This document shows positions 15,912 through 25,279 of a DNA stretch of 56,129 bases, piece by piece (position 1 is the first letter of the stretch; each line of letters opens with the position of its first letter). Made by a program: the position numbers and the translations under genes. Below the pieces are notes generated by a model. That model had not been told where the DNA came from, did no database searches, and worked only from the letters and a program-made list of their open reading frames with translations. This DNA is from Avoscillospira sp045530865. Its GTDB lineage: Bacteria > Bacillota > Clostridia > Oscillospirales > Oscillospiraceae. The DNA lies in NCBI GenBank assembly GCA_045530865.1, contig JAZSCX010000069.1, forward strand, positions 1 through 56,129. The letters are read 5' to 3'.

Positions 15912-18542
15912 TTGAAACAAACCCTGAACCAACTGAAACACTATGCTTACTGGCTGCTTGTGCTGCTGAGCTGGGAGCTGTCCATCCATTGGACGGCCTA
16001 TACCGGAATTGTCCGCTTTTTCCCCGGCCTGCTGCTGACGGCCTGTTTTGCGGCGCTGCTGACCCTGCTGCTGGAGCTGCCGGGCTGGGCCGGGAGAATT
16101 TGCAGCTGGATATTGCCGCCGGTGATTGCTCTGATCTATGGCGTGCAGCTGATTTACTATGATATTTTCGGCGGTCTGCTGTCGCTGGCTTTCGTATCTG
16201 CCGGCGGTGATGCGGTGACCACCTTTTATACGGTGATTTTTGGCGCCATCTGGCGGCGTCTGCCGCAGGTGCTGCTGCTGATTTTGCCCATCGCGGGCTA
16301 CCATGTTCTGCGGCATTTCCGCCTTCTGGGTGCGGATCGGTTTTCGTGGCAGAGACTGGGCAGCTTGTTTGCTGCCGCCGCCCTGCTCTGCGGTGCAGGT
16401 GTGATGCTGCTGCCGGTCTATGGCGCAGGCGCCAATCAGCCTGCGGCTCTGTTCCGCAATTCCAATGCCACCATCGACCAGTGGGCAGAATATTTTGGCA
16501 TCCTGACTTCGGAAATTCTGGATCTGAGCCGACAGGGTGAGACGGCTGCACCGGTACTCTCTGTTGTGCCGCCGATTCAGGTGGAGACGCCCGAAGAGCA
16601 GGATCATAGAAAGTGGAACCGGCTGGACGAACTGGATTTCGATGCATTGGACGCCAAAACGGAGGACGAAGCCCTGCGGGCCCTGAACGATTATTTCCCT
16701 ACTGTCCCTGCTACGGAGCAGCATAAGTACACCGGACTGTTCGAGGGCTATAACCTGATCGTCATCTGCGCCGAGGCCTTTTCCAACTATGTGATCGATC
16801 CGGAGCTGACGCCCACCCTGTACCGGATGTCGCGGGAAGGCATCGTCTTTGAAAATTTCTACAACAGTTTTCCCAACCTGACCACCAATGGCGAGTACAG
16901 CCTGTGCATGGGCCTGATGCCGGATTTGAGCCGGATGAGCTTTGCCGTGTCCATCGAGAACGATGTGCCCTATGCGCTGGGCAATATCTGCAACGAAAAT
17001 GGCATGACGGCCCTTGCCTATCATAATAATGTGGGCACGTTCTATAACCGCATCAATACCCACACCAACATGGGCTATGAGTTCAAGGCCGTGGACTTCG
17101 GTCTGGATATGGTGGCGGGCAGTCCTTCCTCCGATCTGGAAATGATGCGGAAAACCGTGTCGGATTATATTACGCAGGAGCCCTTCCATGCCTATTACAT
17201 GACTTATTCCGGTCATTCGGACTATGATTTTGAGACCAACGAGATGTCCATCAAAAATCAGTCTGCCGTGGAACATCTGAATGTTTCGGAGCCGGTGAAG
17301 GCCTACATTGCCTGCCAGCTGGAACTGGAAGAGGCTATGGCCTATCTGCTGCGCCGATTGGAGCATGAGGGTGTTGCCGACCGCACCGTGGTGGTGCTCA
17401 CCGGCGATCATCTGCCCTACGGCCTGCCGGAGGTTGCCTATGCGGAACTGGCAGGGGAGGAAGCGGTAAAGCAGCCCTTCTGGCAGTACAAAAACAGCTT
17501 CCTGTGCTGGACCGGCGGTCTGGAAGAGCCCATTGTGGTGGACAACTACTGCTGCACCATGGATATTCTGCCGACGCTTTTGAATCTGTTTGGCTTTACC
17601 TATGATTCCCGCCTGCTGACCGGCCGGGATGTACTGGCAGATACCACCCATATGGCGCTGCTGAAGGATGGCAGCTTCCTGACCGATACCATGATCTACG
17701 ATGCCCCCACCGGGGAAATCACATGGACAGGGGAGGAGGATCCCGCCCTCGCGGAAAGCCTGCAGCAGTACGCCGCCAACCAGTTTGCGGTTTCTTCTGC
17801 CATTCTGGCAACGGATTATTATGACTTTGCCCTGAGCGGTCTGGAGCTGAACCAAAGCGAACCGGAAACGGAGCCGGGAACCGAACAGAAAACCGAAACC
17901 GAACCGCCGGAGGAAGAAGAGCCGAAGAAACCCTATGCCAGCTATGCCGATATTGCAGGCACATGGTATGAGGAAGCGGTGGAACTGCTGACCAAATACG
18001 GCGCTCTCAGCGGCAACTCTGCCGGCGCCTTCAATGGCAATCAGGCCGCCAGCCGTGCTGATATGGTGGCCATGCTGACACGGTCGCTGGGTCTGCAGGG
18101 CAGCCACAGCAGCCATGTCTTTGAGGATGTGGCGGAAAACGCATGGTACCGGGATGTGATCGGTGCGGCGGCAGATGCCGGTTGGATCGCAAAAACGAAG
18201 ACCTTCCGCCCGCAGGAGGATATCACGGCGGGTGATGCCATGATATTCCTTGCCAATGCAGGAGCCGGAAAGGGTCTGATCGATGCGCTGGAAACGGTGC
18301 AGAAAAAGCAGCAGCAGGAGGGTTATCTCGGAAAGAAGGGAACCCTGTCCAGAGGTGCCGCCGCGTGGATGGTGGCATGGATGCTGGAACCGGAGGCACT
18401 GCCGGAACTGGAACTGAAGCCGGAAGAGCCGCCCAAGCCGGTCTGGATTCCCGTTCCCGAACCGGAACCCGAACCGGAACCGGAAGGCCCTCTCATTATT
18501 CCGGAAGATCCCCTCGCCCAACCCATAGAACCCGAAACATAA
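15912..18542 (+). CDS. LtaS-like sulfatase-fold transferase with C-terminal SLH domains
   Basis: An 876-residue protein of the lipoteichoic-acid-synthase/sulfatase group. Five or so N-terminal membrane helices (about 12-180) precede an extracytoplasmic alkaline-phosphatase-fold domain (about 250-600) with a metal-site entry YNLIVICAEAFSNY, the expected catalytic Thr in NLTTNGEYS (about 323-329) and LTGDHLPYG (about 494). A Glu/Pro-rich linker leads to two or three S-layer-homology units (FNGNQAASRADMVAML; FRPQEDITAGDAMIFLA), then a Pro-Glu repeat tail. Such enzymes polymerise glycerol phosphate from phosphatidylglycerol; the SLH tail should anchor it to cell-wall polymer. The TTG at 15912 has GGGAGGT seven bases upstream; longer in-frame extensions run into the previous terminator. 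Confidence 0.86.
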   Translation: MKQTLNQLKHYAYWLLVLLSWELSIHWTAYTGIVRFFPGLLLTACFAALLTLLLELPGWAGRICSWILPPVIALIYGVQLIYYDIFGGLLSLAFVSAGGDAVTTFYTVIFGAIWRRLPQVLLLILPIAGYHVLRHFRLLGADRFSWQRLGSLFAAAALLCGAGVMLLPVYGAGANQPAALFRNSNATIDQWAEYFGILTSEILDLSRQGETAAPVLSVVPPIQVETPEEQDHRKWNRLDELDFDALDAKTEDEALRALNDYFPTVPATEQHKYTGLFEGYNLIVICAEAFSNYVIDPELTPTLYRMSREGIVFENFYNSFPNLTTNGEYSLCMGLMPDLSRMSFAVSIENDVPYALGNICNENGMTALAYHNNVGTFYNRINTHTNMGYEFKAVDFGLDMVAGSPSSDLEMMRKTVSDYITQEPFHAYYMTYSGHSDYDFETNEMSIKNQSAVEHLNVSEPVKAYIACQLELEEAMAYLLRRLEHEGVADRTVVVLTGDHLPYGLPEVAYAELAGEEAVKQPFWQYKNSFLCWTGGLEEPIVVDNYCCTMDILPTLLNLFGFTYDSRLLTGRDVLADTTHMALLKDGSFLTDTMIYDAPTGEITWTGEEDPALAESLQQYAANQFAVSSAILATDYYDFALSGLELNQSEPETEPGTEQKTETEPPEEEEPKKPYASYADIAGTWYEEAVELLTKYGALSGNSAGAFNGNQAASRADMVAMLTRSLGLQGSHSSHVFEDVAENAWYRDVIGAAADAGWIAKTKTFRPQEDITAGDAMIFLANAGAGKGLIDALETVQKKQQQEGYLGKKGTLSRGAAAWMVAWMLEPEALPELELKPEEPPKPVWIPVPEPEPEPEPEGPLIIPEDPLAQPIEPET

Positions 18543-18545
18543 AAT

Positions 18546-18579
18546 AAAACAGCAGAAGGCAAACGCCTTCTGCTGTTTT
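18546..18579 (+). terminator. Terminator of the LtaS-like gene
   Basis: AAAACAGCAGAAGGC and its perfect complement around AAAC, ending TTTT. Confidence 0.88.
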
Positions 18580-18590
18580 GCGTGCAAGGG

Positions 18591-18619
18591 TTGAAAATTT
18601 GGAGAAAACTTGCTATAAT
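18591..18619 (+). promoter_or_regulatory. Promoter of the FG-GAP/dlt operon
   Basis: TTGAAA, 17-base spacer, TATAAT preceded by TGC (extended -10). Leader of about 45 bases, then GGAGGT and a TTG start. Confidence 0.8.
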
Positions 18620-18668
18620 CTATCATTATGGATTATTATGCCCAAGTATACCCTGTGGAGGTACAAGC

Positions 18669-21600
18669 TTGAAGCGAACGATGATTTGTCTGATGCTGTG
18701 CATCAGTGTTTTGTTGGGGATTTTTACCTGCTGCGCTGTGCCGGAAGCAGAAAACCCTGCACCGCAGCAGCTCCAAACGGCAGAACCCGTGCTTCTGTCA
18801 GCGACAGGGGACTATAGCCTGTCCGCCGCCGTGCTTTATGACAGCAATACAGACAGCACCGGGTGGCAGGATCTCTGTCAATGGCTGGAGCAGTCGGTGG
18901 TCATCGGCCTTGATACGGAGACTGTGGATGTAAACGAACCGTATGATCTGACGTCCTATGATTTTGTCATTCCCGATGCTGCATTGGTGGATTCGTCCGT
19001 CATGGAACAGATGCGGGACGACCTGATGTCCTATACGGAAAACGGCGGCTATGTGCTGCTGGACAACCGCTTTCATGCCGTCGTGCCCAAGTCCTGGCTG
19101 GGCGTTTCCGAGATTACCGTTCTGGATGGCTGTCCTTTGGATATGACCTACCCGGAGGTAGGTGCCGATTTGGGCGCCATGCAGGAAGTCATTGCCGATC
19201 TGGCGAGCCTGTACGGGGAATACTACGAGGCGGAGCGGCTCCTGCAGCAGGATTATGGCCGCGGTTTTGTGACCGATACTGCCAAAGTTTTGGCTGAATG
19301 GCAGGGACAGGCGATCTATATATTCCATAACTACGGAAATGGCGGAGTTATGTTAACAAATCCACTGCTGCCCAATTTTTATTCTCTGGGAAACTTCTCC
19401 ATGACCCACCGCAGAGAGGACGAAGCCGCCTTCGCTTCCACCACCGCATCCTGCAACCAGCTGCTCCTCAGCCGCTTTGCGGCCTATGTGGCCAAGCAGA
19501 AATATGGCTACGCTCTGAACCGTGTATTCGGCAGCCACGGCACCCCCTCCATGGCATGGGAGCTGCACTATGAGGAGATCACGGCCTTCCAGAATAACTC
19601 CATGGAGATTTTTGACGCCATTTGCCGGGAATACCAGCAGATTCCCTCCTATACCATCATCCGCAGCTCCTACTGGTGGTTCCTGCGGACGGAGACGGTG
19701 ACCTATCTGCGCAATCAGGCGAAGAGCGGCTATGCCTTTGCCATGGACTACGATGAAAGCGCCTATTCCTCCGGCACCCACATTGCCAGTGACGGCGAAT
19801 GGCTGCATATCAATTCCATCGAGGACGCCGGCAGCTACTTCCGTGATTATCCGGAATATAACTTCCGCGCTTACCCCTGCTTTGCCGATCTCGATGGGGA
19901 TGGGGAAACAGAGCTGGTCAGCGGCAGCGAAGATGGACAAATCTATATTTACGATAATATGTATTATGACAACCGGCTGATAACGGATTCCGCTCTTTCT
20001 CTGATCGATGAATCCGGTAATCCACTGGATGTGGGACGGTTTTCCGCACCGCAGGCAATGGATCTAAACGGGGATGGCATCCTCGATCTGCTCTGCGGCA
20101 GTGCCGATGGCTGCATCTACCGGTTTGACGGCAGGGGAGATGGAATTTATGTCAACCAAGGCGTGTTCCTGTATACCGACATCCCCGGACAGGCTCTGCC
20201 CGCCGTGGGCGACTGCAACGGAGACGGCATTCCTGATCTGGCTGTGGGCAGCGATCAGGGGATTCTGCTGCTGTACTACGGACAGGAAACCGAAACAGGC
20301 TTGACCTTCGACTGGCGGCAGATGGAAAACTGGTCCAAGATTTGCACCAACGAAATCCCCGGCAAATGGCTGGCGCCTGCCTTTGTGGACTGGAACAGAG
20401 ACGGTCATGCCGATCTGGCCGTGGGTACCTTTGACGGCTATATTGCCATCCTTGTGGGAGACGGACAGGGGAATATGGCGTTCGACGGCTATATCGATCT
20501 GGGCGAAATGAACTACAAGGGCAACCACCATGTGAAATTCGGCAACTACTGCGTGCCCTGCTTCTATGATGTGGACGGCGACGGCGCGGAGGATCTGGTC
20601 TGCGGCTCTCTGGAATACGGCCTTGCCTATCCCATCGACTCCGAGTATTTCCCCAACCGCGCGGAGCTGCAGGCGCAGTTCGATTATGCGAAGCGCAATT
20701 TCCAGTATGTGGGCGTCCACCATTATACCAACGGCTTTGCTTCGGCGGAGCGGGAGGCCTATGAGCTGCAGCGCCATCGGGAGGCCTTTGCAAGCTACGG
20801 CGCGGCCTTTGCAGGCGTGGGTGCCAATGCCCATACCTGGTATCAGAGCGTGCTGGGAGACACCCAGACGCTGGACGGCGAGTTTGATGCGGGTATTCTC
20901 TGGAATTCCGGTTTTTCCTCTCCCGGTGATCCCGGTGTTGCGCCGCAGTATGCGGCAGAAAACGTCATTGCTCTGCCGTTTTTCCTGCAAAAAGACGGAA
21001 AATCCACCATTTTGGTGCAGAATAACTCCGTTTTGCCCTATGTAGACACCGCATGGAGTGATATTTCCGCCAAGTACGGGATGCCGGTATGCGTCTATTA
21101 TCACTGCGATTTCGTCTATGAAAATGACGCGGGAGCGAGAGATTATGTTAACAAAGTGCAGCAGTTCCAGTGGCAGAACGGCTATAATTTTGTCCGCGAG
21201 GATCAGATGATGGCTGCCACGGCTGCGGCGTACAATCTGGATGTGCTGGTGGAGCAGGAGGGCGAAAGCCTACAGTTGACGGCACAGGAAAAGTCCACCG
21301 ACGGCACGCTGTATGATCCCCTGTTCCAGCAGGCCGTTGGTGTGGAGATCCAGTTTGCCGAGCACATTGACGCATCCGCTTATACCACCGATGCGGCGGT
21401 CTGGTACCGGAAAGGAAACAGCCTGTTCGTCAGCCTGAACTCGCCGGTGTCGGTCTCCACCGAGGAAACTGCCTCCTGCCTGCGGCAGGTGAACCTGCCG
21501 GCAGAGATCAATGTACTGGAAAACGGTGCGGAGGTCACTTTCCTGTCTGACGGTATGCTGCAGGTGGTATGCCACGGAAAAGCCCAGACCGACAGCGAGG

Positions 21601-21695
21601 GCTGGACGGTTACGGAGCAAAACGGAAACACGGTCTTTACCAAATACGGCAGCGCCGATACGCTGCTGATCCAAGTCATAGAGGAGAATACCTGA
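18669..21695 (+). CDS. Exported FG-GAP repeat protein, first gene of the dlt operon
   Basis: A 1008-residue protein. A basic start and hydrophobic segment (about 5-22) ending near CCAVPEAEN form a signal peptide (not a good lipobox). The N-terminal third resembles GATase/beta-galactosidase-middle-like domains (IPDAALVDSSVMEQ, GGYVLLDNRFH); this is tentative. Five FG-GAP/VCBS-type calcium-binding repeats (DxDGDGxxDL) begin at about residues 404, 463, 514, 574 and 634. The C-terminal part (VGVHHYTNGF, MPVCVYYHCDF) recalls polysaccharide-deacetylase-like hydrolases, also tentative. TTG 18669 has GGAGGT six bases upstream. Its stop is two bases from the first dltA, so it belongs to that operon. 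Role unknown; likely acts on, or binds, wall polymer outside the cell. Confidence 0.75.
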   Translation: MKRTMICLMLCISVLLGIFTCCAVPEAENPAPQQLQTAEPVLLSATGDYSLSAAVLYDSNTDSTGWQDLCQWLEQSVVIGLDTETVDVNEPYDLTSYDFVIPDAALVDSSVMEQMRDDLMSYTENGGYVLLDNRFHAVVPKSWLGVSEITVLDGCPLDMTYPEVGADLGAMQEVIADLASLYGEYYEAERLLQQDYGRGFVTDTAKVLAEWQGQAIYIFHNYGNGGVMLTNPLLPNFYSLGNFSMTHRREDEAAFASTTASCNQLLLSRFAAYVAKQKYGYALNRVFGSHGTPSMAWELHYEEITAFQNNSMEIFDAICREYQQIPSYTIIRSSYWWFLRTETVTYLRNQAKSGYAFAMDYDESAYSSGTHIASDGEWLHINSIEDAGSYFRDYPEYNFRAYPCFADLDGDGETELVSGSEDGQIYIYDNMYYDNRLITDSALSLIDESGNPLDVGRFSAPQAMDLNGDGILDLLCGSADGCIYRFDGRGDGIYVNQGVFLYTDIPGQALPAVGDCNGDGIPDLAVGSDQGILLLYYGQETETGLTFDWRQMENWSKICTNEIPGKWLAPAFVDWNRDGHADLAVGTFDGYIAILVGDGQGNMAFDGYIDLGEMNYKGNHHVKFGNYCVPCFYDVDGDGAEDLVCGSLEYGLAYPIDSEYFPNRAELQAQFDYAKRNFQYVGVHHYTNGFASAEREAYELQRHREAFASYGAAFAGVGANAHTWYQSVLGDTQTLDGEFDAGILWNSGFSSPGDPGVAPQYAAENVIALPFFLQKDGKSTILVQNNSVLPYVDTAWSDISAKYGMPVCVYYHCDFVYENDAGARDYVNKVQQFQWQNGYNFVREDQMMAATAAAYNLDVLVEQEGESLQLTAQEKSTDGTLYDPLFQQAVGVEIQFAEHIDASAYTTDAAVWYRKGNSLFVSLNSPVSVSTEETASCLRQVNLPAEINVLENGAEVTFLSDGMLQVVCHGKAQTDSEGWTVTEQNGNTVFTKYGSADTLLIQVIEENT

Positions 21696-21696
21696 T

Positions 21697-23217
21697 ATGA
21701 ATTCTGCTGTTTGTCTGCTGGAGCGGGCTGCGAAGCTGTTCGCGGACCGTCCCGCTGTGGAAGATGAGGCCGAAGGCCTCAATTATACCCAATACCGGGC
21801 GCTTTCCCGGAAGATCGCCACTGCCATGCTGCAGGCGGGTTCTGACCGGAAGCCCATCATCATGTACCTGCCCAAGAGTGTGGAAATGCTCTGCTGCTTC
21901 ATGGGCGCCATGTATGCCGGTTCACCCTATGCGCCGGTGGATTCTCATATCCCCATGAACCGGCTGGAAAAGATCACGGAAAGCCTGCAGCCGGGGCTGA
22001 TCGTCACCAATGGGGAGCTGGCAAAGAATCTGGAGGGCATGGACCTCCACGGTGCCAGGGTGGTGCTGGCTGCCGATCTGCGTGCCGTTCTCGAGGATTC
22101 TGCGCTGGTGGGTGCCGCCACGGCCAGGGTGGTGGACAGCGACCCGATCTATATTATGTACACCTCCGGCTCCACCGGAACGCCCAAGGGCGTGACCATT
22201 CCCCACCGGGGCATCATCGACTATGCCGATTGGGTAGTGAGTACCTTCCGGTTTGATGAACATACGATCATGGCCAATCAGGCGCCCTTCTATTTCGATA
22301 ATTCCACCTTTGATATCTACGGCTGTCTGCAGTGCGGCGGCAAGATGATCCTGATTCCCGATGTGCTGATGATGTTCCCGGTGCGTCTGCCGGAATTCCT
22401 TGCGGAAAAGGAAGTCACGTCCATCTTCTGGGTTCCCACGGTCATGATCAATGTGGCAAACTCCGGTGTGCTGGAGACGGTTTCCTTGCCCAAGCTGAAA
22501 AACGTGGCCTTCTGCGGCGAGGTCATGCCCAACAAGCAGCTGAACATCTGGCGGAAAAACCTGCCCCAGTGCACCTATGCCAACCTCTATGGCCCCACGG
22601 AGATCACCGATGTGTGCTGCTATTACGTCGTGGACCGGGAATTTGCGGATTCCGATCCTCTGCCCATCGGCAAGGCCTGCGAGAATATGCGGGTGGTCAT
22701 CCTGACGGAGGACAACAAGGCCGCTGCGCCGGGTCAGCTGGGTGAGCTGTGTGTCATTGGCAGCGGTGTGGCGCTGGGCTACTGGAATGCACCGGAGATC
22801 ACCAACAAAGTCTTTGTCCAGAATCCCCTGTCCGGTCAGTACCGGGAGAGGATGTACCGCACCGGCGATCTGGCATACTGGGACGGGGAGGGCCTGATCC
22901 AGTTCTGCGGACGGAAGGACAATCAGATCAAGCTCAAGGGCAACCGCATCGAGCTGGGCGACATTGAAACTGCCGCCATGTGCGTGGAGGGCGTGGAGAA
23001 CGCCGCCGCCATTTTCGATGCGGAGCAGGAACTGATCGCCCTGTATGTGGAAACGCAGGGTACTTTACCGCCCAGACGGTTCAATATGGAACTGAAAAAG
23101 CACATTCCCGCCTATATGGTGCCGGGTAAGCTGATCTGCATGGAAAAGCTGCCCCATACGGCAAACGATAAAATCGACCGGGTAACCCTGAAAAAGATGC
23201 TGAAAGGAGAGGCATGA
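21697..23217 (+). CDS. dltA: D-alanine--carrier-protein ligase-like adenylating enzyme, copy 1 (DltA-like)
   Basis: A 506-residue ANL-family ligase that would activate an amino acid with ATP and load it on the carrier encoded at 25280. Motifs: YTSGSTGTPKGV (154-165), NLYGPTEIT (296-304), GELCVIG (349-355), YRTGDLAYW (387-395), GRKDNQIKLKGNRIELGDIE (405-424) and the catalytic Lys of NDKIDR (about 492). The core FCGE motif keeps Cys273, the position equivalent (as recalled) to Cys269 of Bacillus DltA that favours D-alanine over L-alanine. ATG 21697 follows a GAGGAG site. It overlaps the next gene by four bases (ATGA). Confidence 0.85.
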   Translation: MNSAVCLLERAAKLFADRPAVEDEAEGLNYTQYRALSRKIATAMLQAGSDRKPIIMYLPKSVEMLCCFMGAMYAGSPYAPVDSHIPMNRLEKITESLQPGLIVTNGELAKNLEGMDLHGARVVLAADLRAVLEDSALVGAATARVVDSDPIYIMYTSGSTGTPKGVTIPHRGIIDYADWVVSTFRFDEHTIMANQAPFYFDNSTFDIYGCLQCGGKMILIPDVLMMFPVRLPEFLAEKEVTSIFWVPTVMINVANSGVLETVSLPKLKNVAFCGEVMPNKQLNIWRKNLPQCTYANLYGPTEITDVCCYYVVDREFADSDPLPIGKACENMRVVILTEDNKAAAPGQLGELCVIGSGVALGYWNAPEITNKVFVQNPLSGQYRERMYRTGDLAYWDGEGLIQFCGRKDNQIKLKGNRIELGDIETAAMCVEGVENAAAIFDAEQELIALYVETQGTLPPRRFNMELKKHIPAYMVPGKLICMEKLPHTANDKIDRVTLKKMLKGEA

Positions 23218-24728
23218 TGAACTCCATTGCCTGCCTGTTGGAACAAGCTGCCAAGCATTGGCCGCAGAAAATTGCGCTGGAGGATCAGGATGGCGAGCTG
23301 ACCTATGCTCAGCTGCGCCGTCTGTCCCGCCGGGCCGCTGCTTTCTTCCTGAAAAAAGGACTGAAACGGGGCCAGCCTGTGGCAGTATTCCTGCCCAAGA
23401 GCAACGCCTGCGTGGTCAGCTTCTATGCTGCCCTCTATTGCGGCGTGCCTTATTCGCCGCTGGATTTCACAGCTCCCGCCGCCCGCATTCAGCGGACGCT
23501 GGAAAATCTGCATCCCCCCGTCCTGATCACCGATGAAGAGGGCAGAGCCAAGCTGGCGGAGATGGCGGTGCCGGATTGTGAAGTTGTTGATTATGTCAAC
23601 TTAATTGCGGAAGAAGAGAATGAAATTGCAGTCGATCAGGCCATGACCGACACACTGGATACCGACCCTGCCTATATTATGTATACCTCCGGCTCCACCG
23701 GTGTGCCCAAGGGCGTGGTTATTCCCCACCGGGGCGTGCTGGATTATGCAGCGTGGATCGCGGAGACCTATTCCATCACGGAGCAGACCGTCATCGGCCT
23801 GCAGTCCGGCTTCCACTTTGATAATTCCGTCTTTGATTTGTATGCATCGGTGCTCACCGGCGCCAAGGTGCTGATCATTCCGGAGATTCTCTTCATGTAT
23901 CCCATCAAGCTCATGGAGCATGTGAAGGAAAAGAAGGTCAGCTGCGTGTTCTGGGTACCAACGGTTATGAATTCTGTGGCAAACTGCGGCGTGCTGGAAG
24001 GCATCGACCTGCCGGATCTGAAAACCGTAGTTTTTGCCGGCGAGGTCATGCCCAACAAGCAGCTGAATATCTGGCGGAAGAATCTGCCCCATTGCCTCTA
24101 TTCCAACCTCTATGGCCCCACGGAGATCACCGTGGACTGCACCTGCTATTTGGTGGATCGGGAATTTGACGATTTGGAGCCTCTGCCTATCGGCTATGAG
24201 CGCCATAACATGCGGGTGCTGATTTTGCGGGAGGACGGCACGGAGGCCGCTCCCAACGAGACCGGTGAGCTGTGCGTCATCGGCAGTCAGCTGGCGCTGG
24301 GCTATTGGAACAATCCGGAGGAGACGGCAAAGGCCTTTACCGCCAATCCTCTGAACAAAGCCTTCTATGAGGAAATGTACCACACCGGCGATCTGGCCTA
24401 TAAGTGCGAGGACGGCCTGATCATGTATGTGGGTCGGAAGGACAGCCAGATCAAGCTTCGGGGCAACCGCATTGAAATGGGCGATATTGAAAATGCCGCC
24501 CGCACCGTTGCCGGTCTGACCAATGCCTGCGCTGTGTTCGATGCACCCAACGAGCAGATCGTGCTCTTTGTGGAGACAACCCAGAAGCTCAATAAGCGGA
24601 TGATCAATCTGGAGCTGGGCAAGCTGATTCCCAAGTATATGCTGCCGGGCAAGGTGGTCTGCATGGAGGAATTCCCGCTCAATGCCAACCGGAAGATCGA
24701 CCGGGTGGCGCTGAAGGCCATGCTGTGA
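23214..24728 (+). CDS. DltA-like adenylating enzyme, copy 2 (Ala in place of selectivity Cys)
   Basis: A 504-residue paralogue of the upstream ligase with the same motifs: YTSGSTGVPKGV (about 157-168), NLYGPTEIT, GELCVIG, YHTGDLAY, GRKDSQIKLRGNRIEMGDIE and the catalytic Lys in NRKIDR. The core motif reads FAGE, so Ala275 stands where copy 1 has Cys273. The two copies differ near the pocket (FDNSTFDIYGCLQCGG against FDNSVFDLYASVLTGA), which argues for different amino-acid or stereo preference. It starts inside the stop of copy 1 (ATGATGA, two possible ATGs at 23214 and 23217) behind AAAGGAGAGG. Confidence 0.83.
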   Translation: MMNSIACLLEQAAKHWPQKIALEDQDGELTYAQLRRLSRRAAAFFLKKGLKRGQPVAVFLPKSNACVVSFYAALYCGVPYSPLDFTAPAARIQRTLENLHPPVLITDEEGRAKLAEMAVPDCEVVDYVNLIAEEENEIAVDQAMTDTLDTDPAYIMYTSGSTGVPKGVVIPHRGVLDYAAWIAETYSITEQTVIGLQSGFHFDNSVFDLYASVLTGAKVLIIPEILFMYPIKLMEHVKEKKVSCVFWVPTVMNSVANCGVLEGIDLPDLKTVVFAGEVMPNKQLNIWRKNLPHCLYSNLYGPTEITVDCTCYLVDREFDDLEPLPIGYERHNMRVLILREDGTEAAPNETGELCVIGSQLALGYWNNPEETAKAFTANPLNKAFYEEMYHTGDLAYKCEDGLIMYVGRKDSQIKLRGNRIEMGDIENAARTVAGLTNACAVFDAPNEQIVLFVETTQKLNKRMINLELGKLIPKYMLPGKVVCMEEFPLNANRKIDRVALKAML

Positions 24729-24738
24729 GGTGAAAAGC

Positions 24739-25212
24739 ATGGAACTGACTATCCGGCAGGGAACTGCCGAGGATCTGGAGCAGCTGCTGCGGCTCTATCA
24801 TGATTATCATAAGGGCCTGCTGGAAGTGGGCATGAATTATGACCTGAACGAAGAAACCCTGCCCCGGGTGCTGCAGAACCGTCTGCGATCCCGTCTGGTG
24901 CTCACTTCGGTGGCAGAAGATGCAGAGGGAAACTTGCAGGGCTTTGTGTTCTGCTCCATTCTGCGGCTGGCGCCGGAATACACCTGCCGCGGAGAAGCCA
25001 GTGTGGGCTATCTCAATGATCTCTATGTGGCGCCGCAGGCACGGCATCAGGGTCTGGCGCAAAAACTGACGGCTTATGCGGAGAACTGGCTGCGGGAGCA
25101 GGAAGTGACTGTCATGGAGCTGCAGGTGCTGGGCAAAAACGAAAAAGCGCAGCAATTCTGGAAGCAACAGGGCATGGAGCCCATCGGACTGCTGTGCTGC
25201 AAATATCTCTGA
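24739..25212 (+). CDS. GNAT-family N-acetyltransferase
   Basis: A 157-residue acyl-CoA-dependent acetyltransferase. It has the central GNAT pattern YLNDLYVAPQARHQGLAQKL (motif A with an R/Q-x-x-G-x-A acetyl-CoA loop) and the C-terminal ELQVLGKNEKAQQFWKQQGM. ATG 24739 is six bases after GAGGTG; an in-frame GTG at 24730 overlaps that site. It lies between the dltA pair and dltC, which is not standard. It may acetylate an amine in the wall-modification pathway or simply be carried in the operon. Confidence 0.85.
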   Translation: MELTIRQGTAEDLEQLLRLYHDYHKGLLEVGMNYDLNEETLPRVLQNRLRSRLVLTSVAEDAEGNLQGFVFCSILRLAPEYTCRGEASVGYLNDLYVAPQARHQGLAQKLTAYAENWLREQEVTVMELQVLGKNEKAQQFWKQQGMEPIGLLCCKYL

Positions 25213-25219
25213 TGGAACC

Positions 25220-25247
25220 TGTAGGGCACGACGACCCCGGCGTGCCG
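25220..25247. repeat. TGTAGGGC-type repeat, copy 3
   Basis: TGTAGGGCACGACGACCCC then GGCGTGCCG. GGCACG and CGTGCC pair, a compensated change from copy 1 (GGCGCG/CGCGCC). It lies inside the dlt operon between the GNAT gene and dltC. Confidence 0.75.
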
Positions 25248-25279
25248 CTGTATCAAAATCTATGAAAAGAGGAACTGCT

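Noticed and set aside
15678..18626. Minus-strand 982-codon frame over the LtaS-like gene
   Set aside because: Antisense shadow that would cross two terminators; no recognisable domain.
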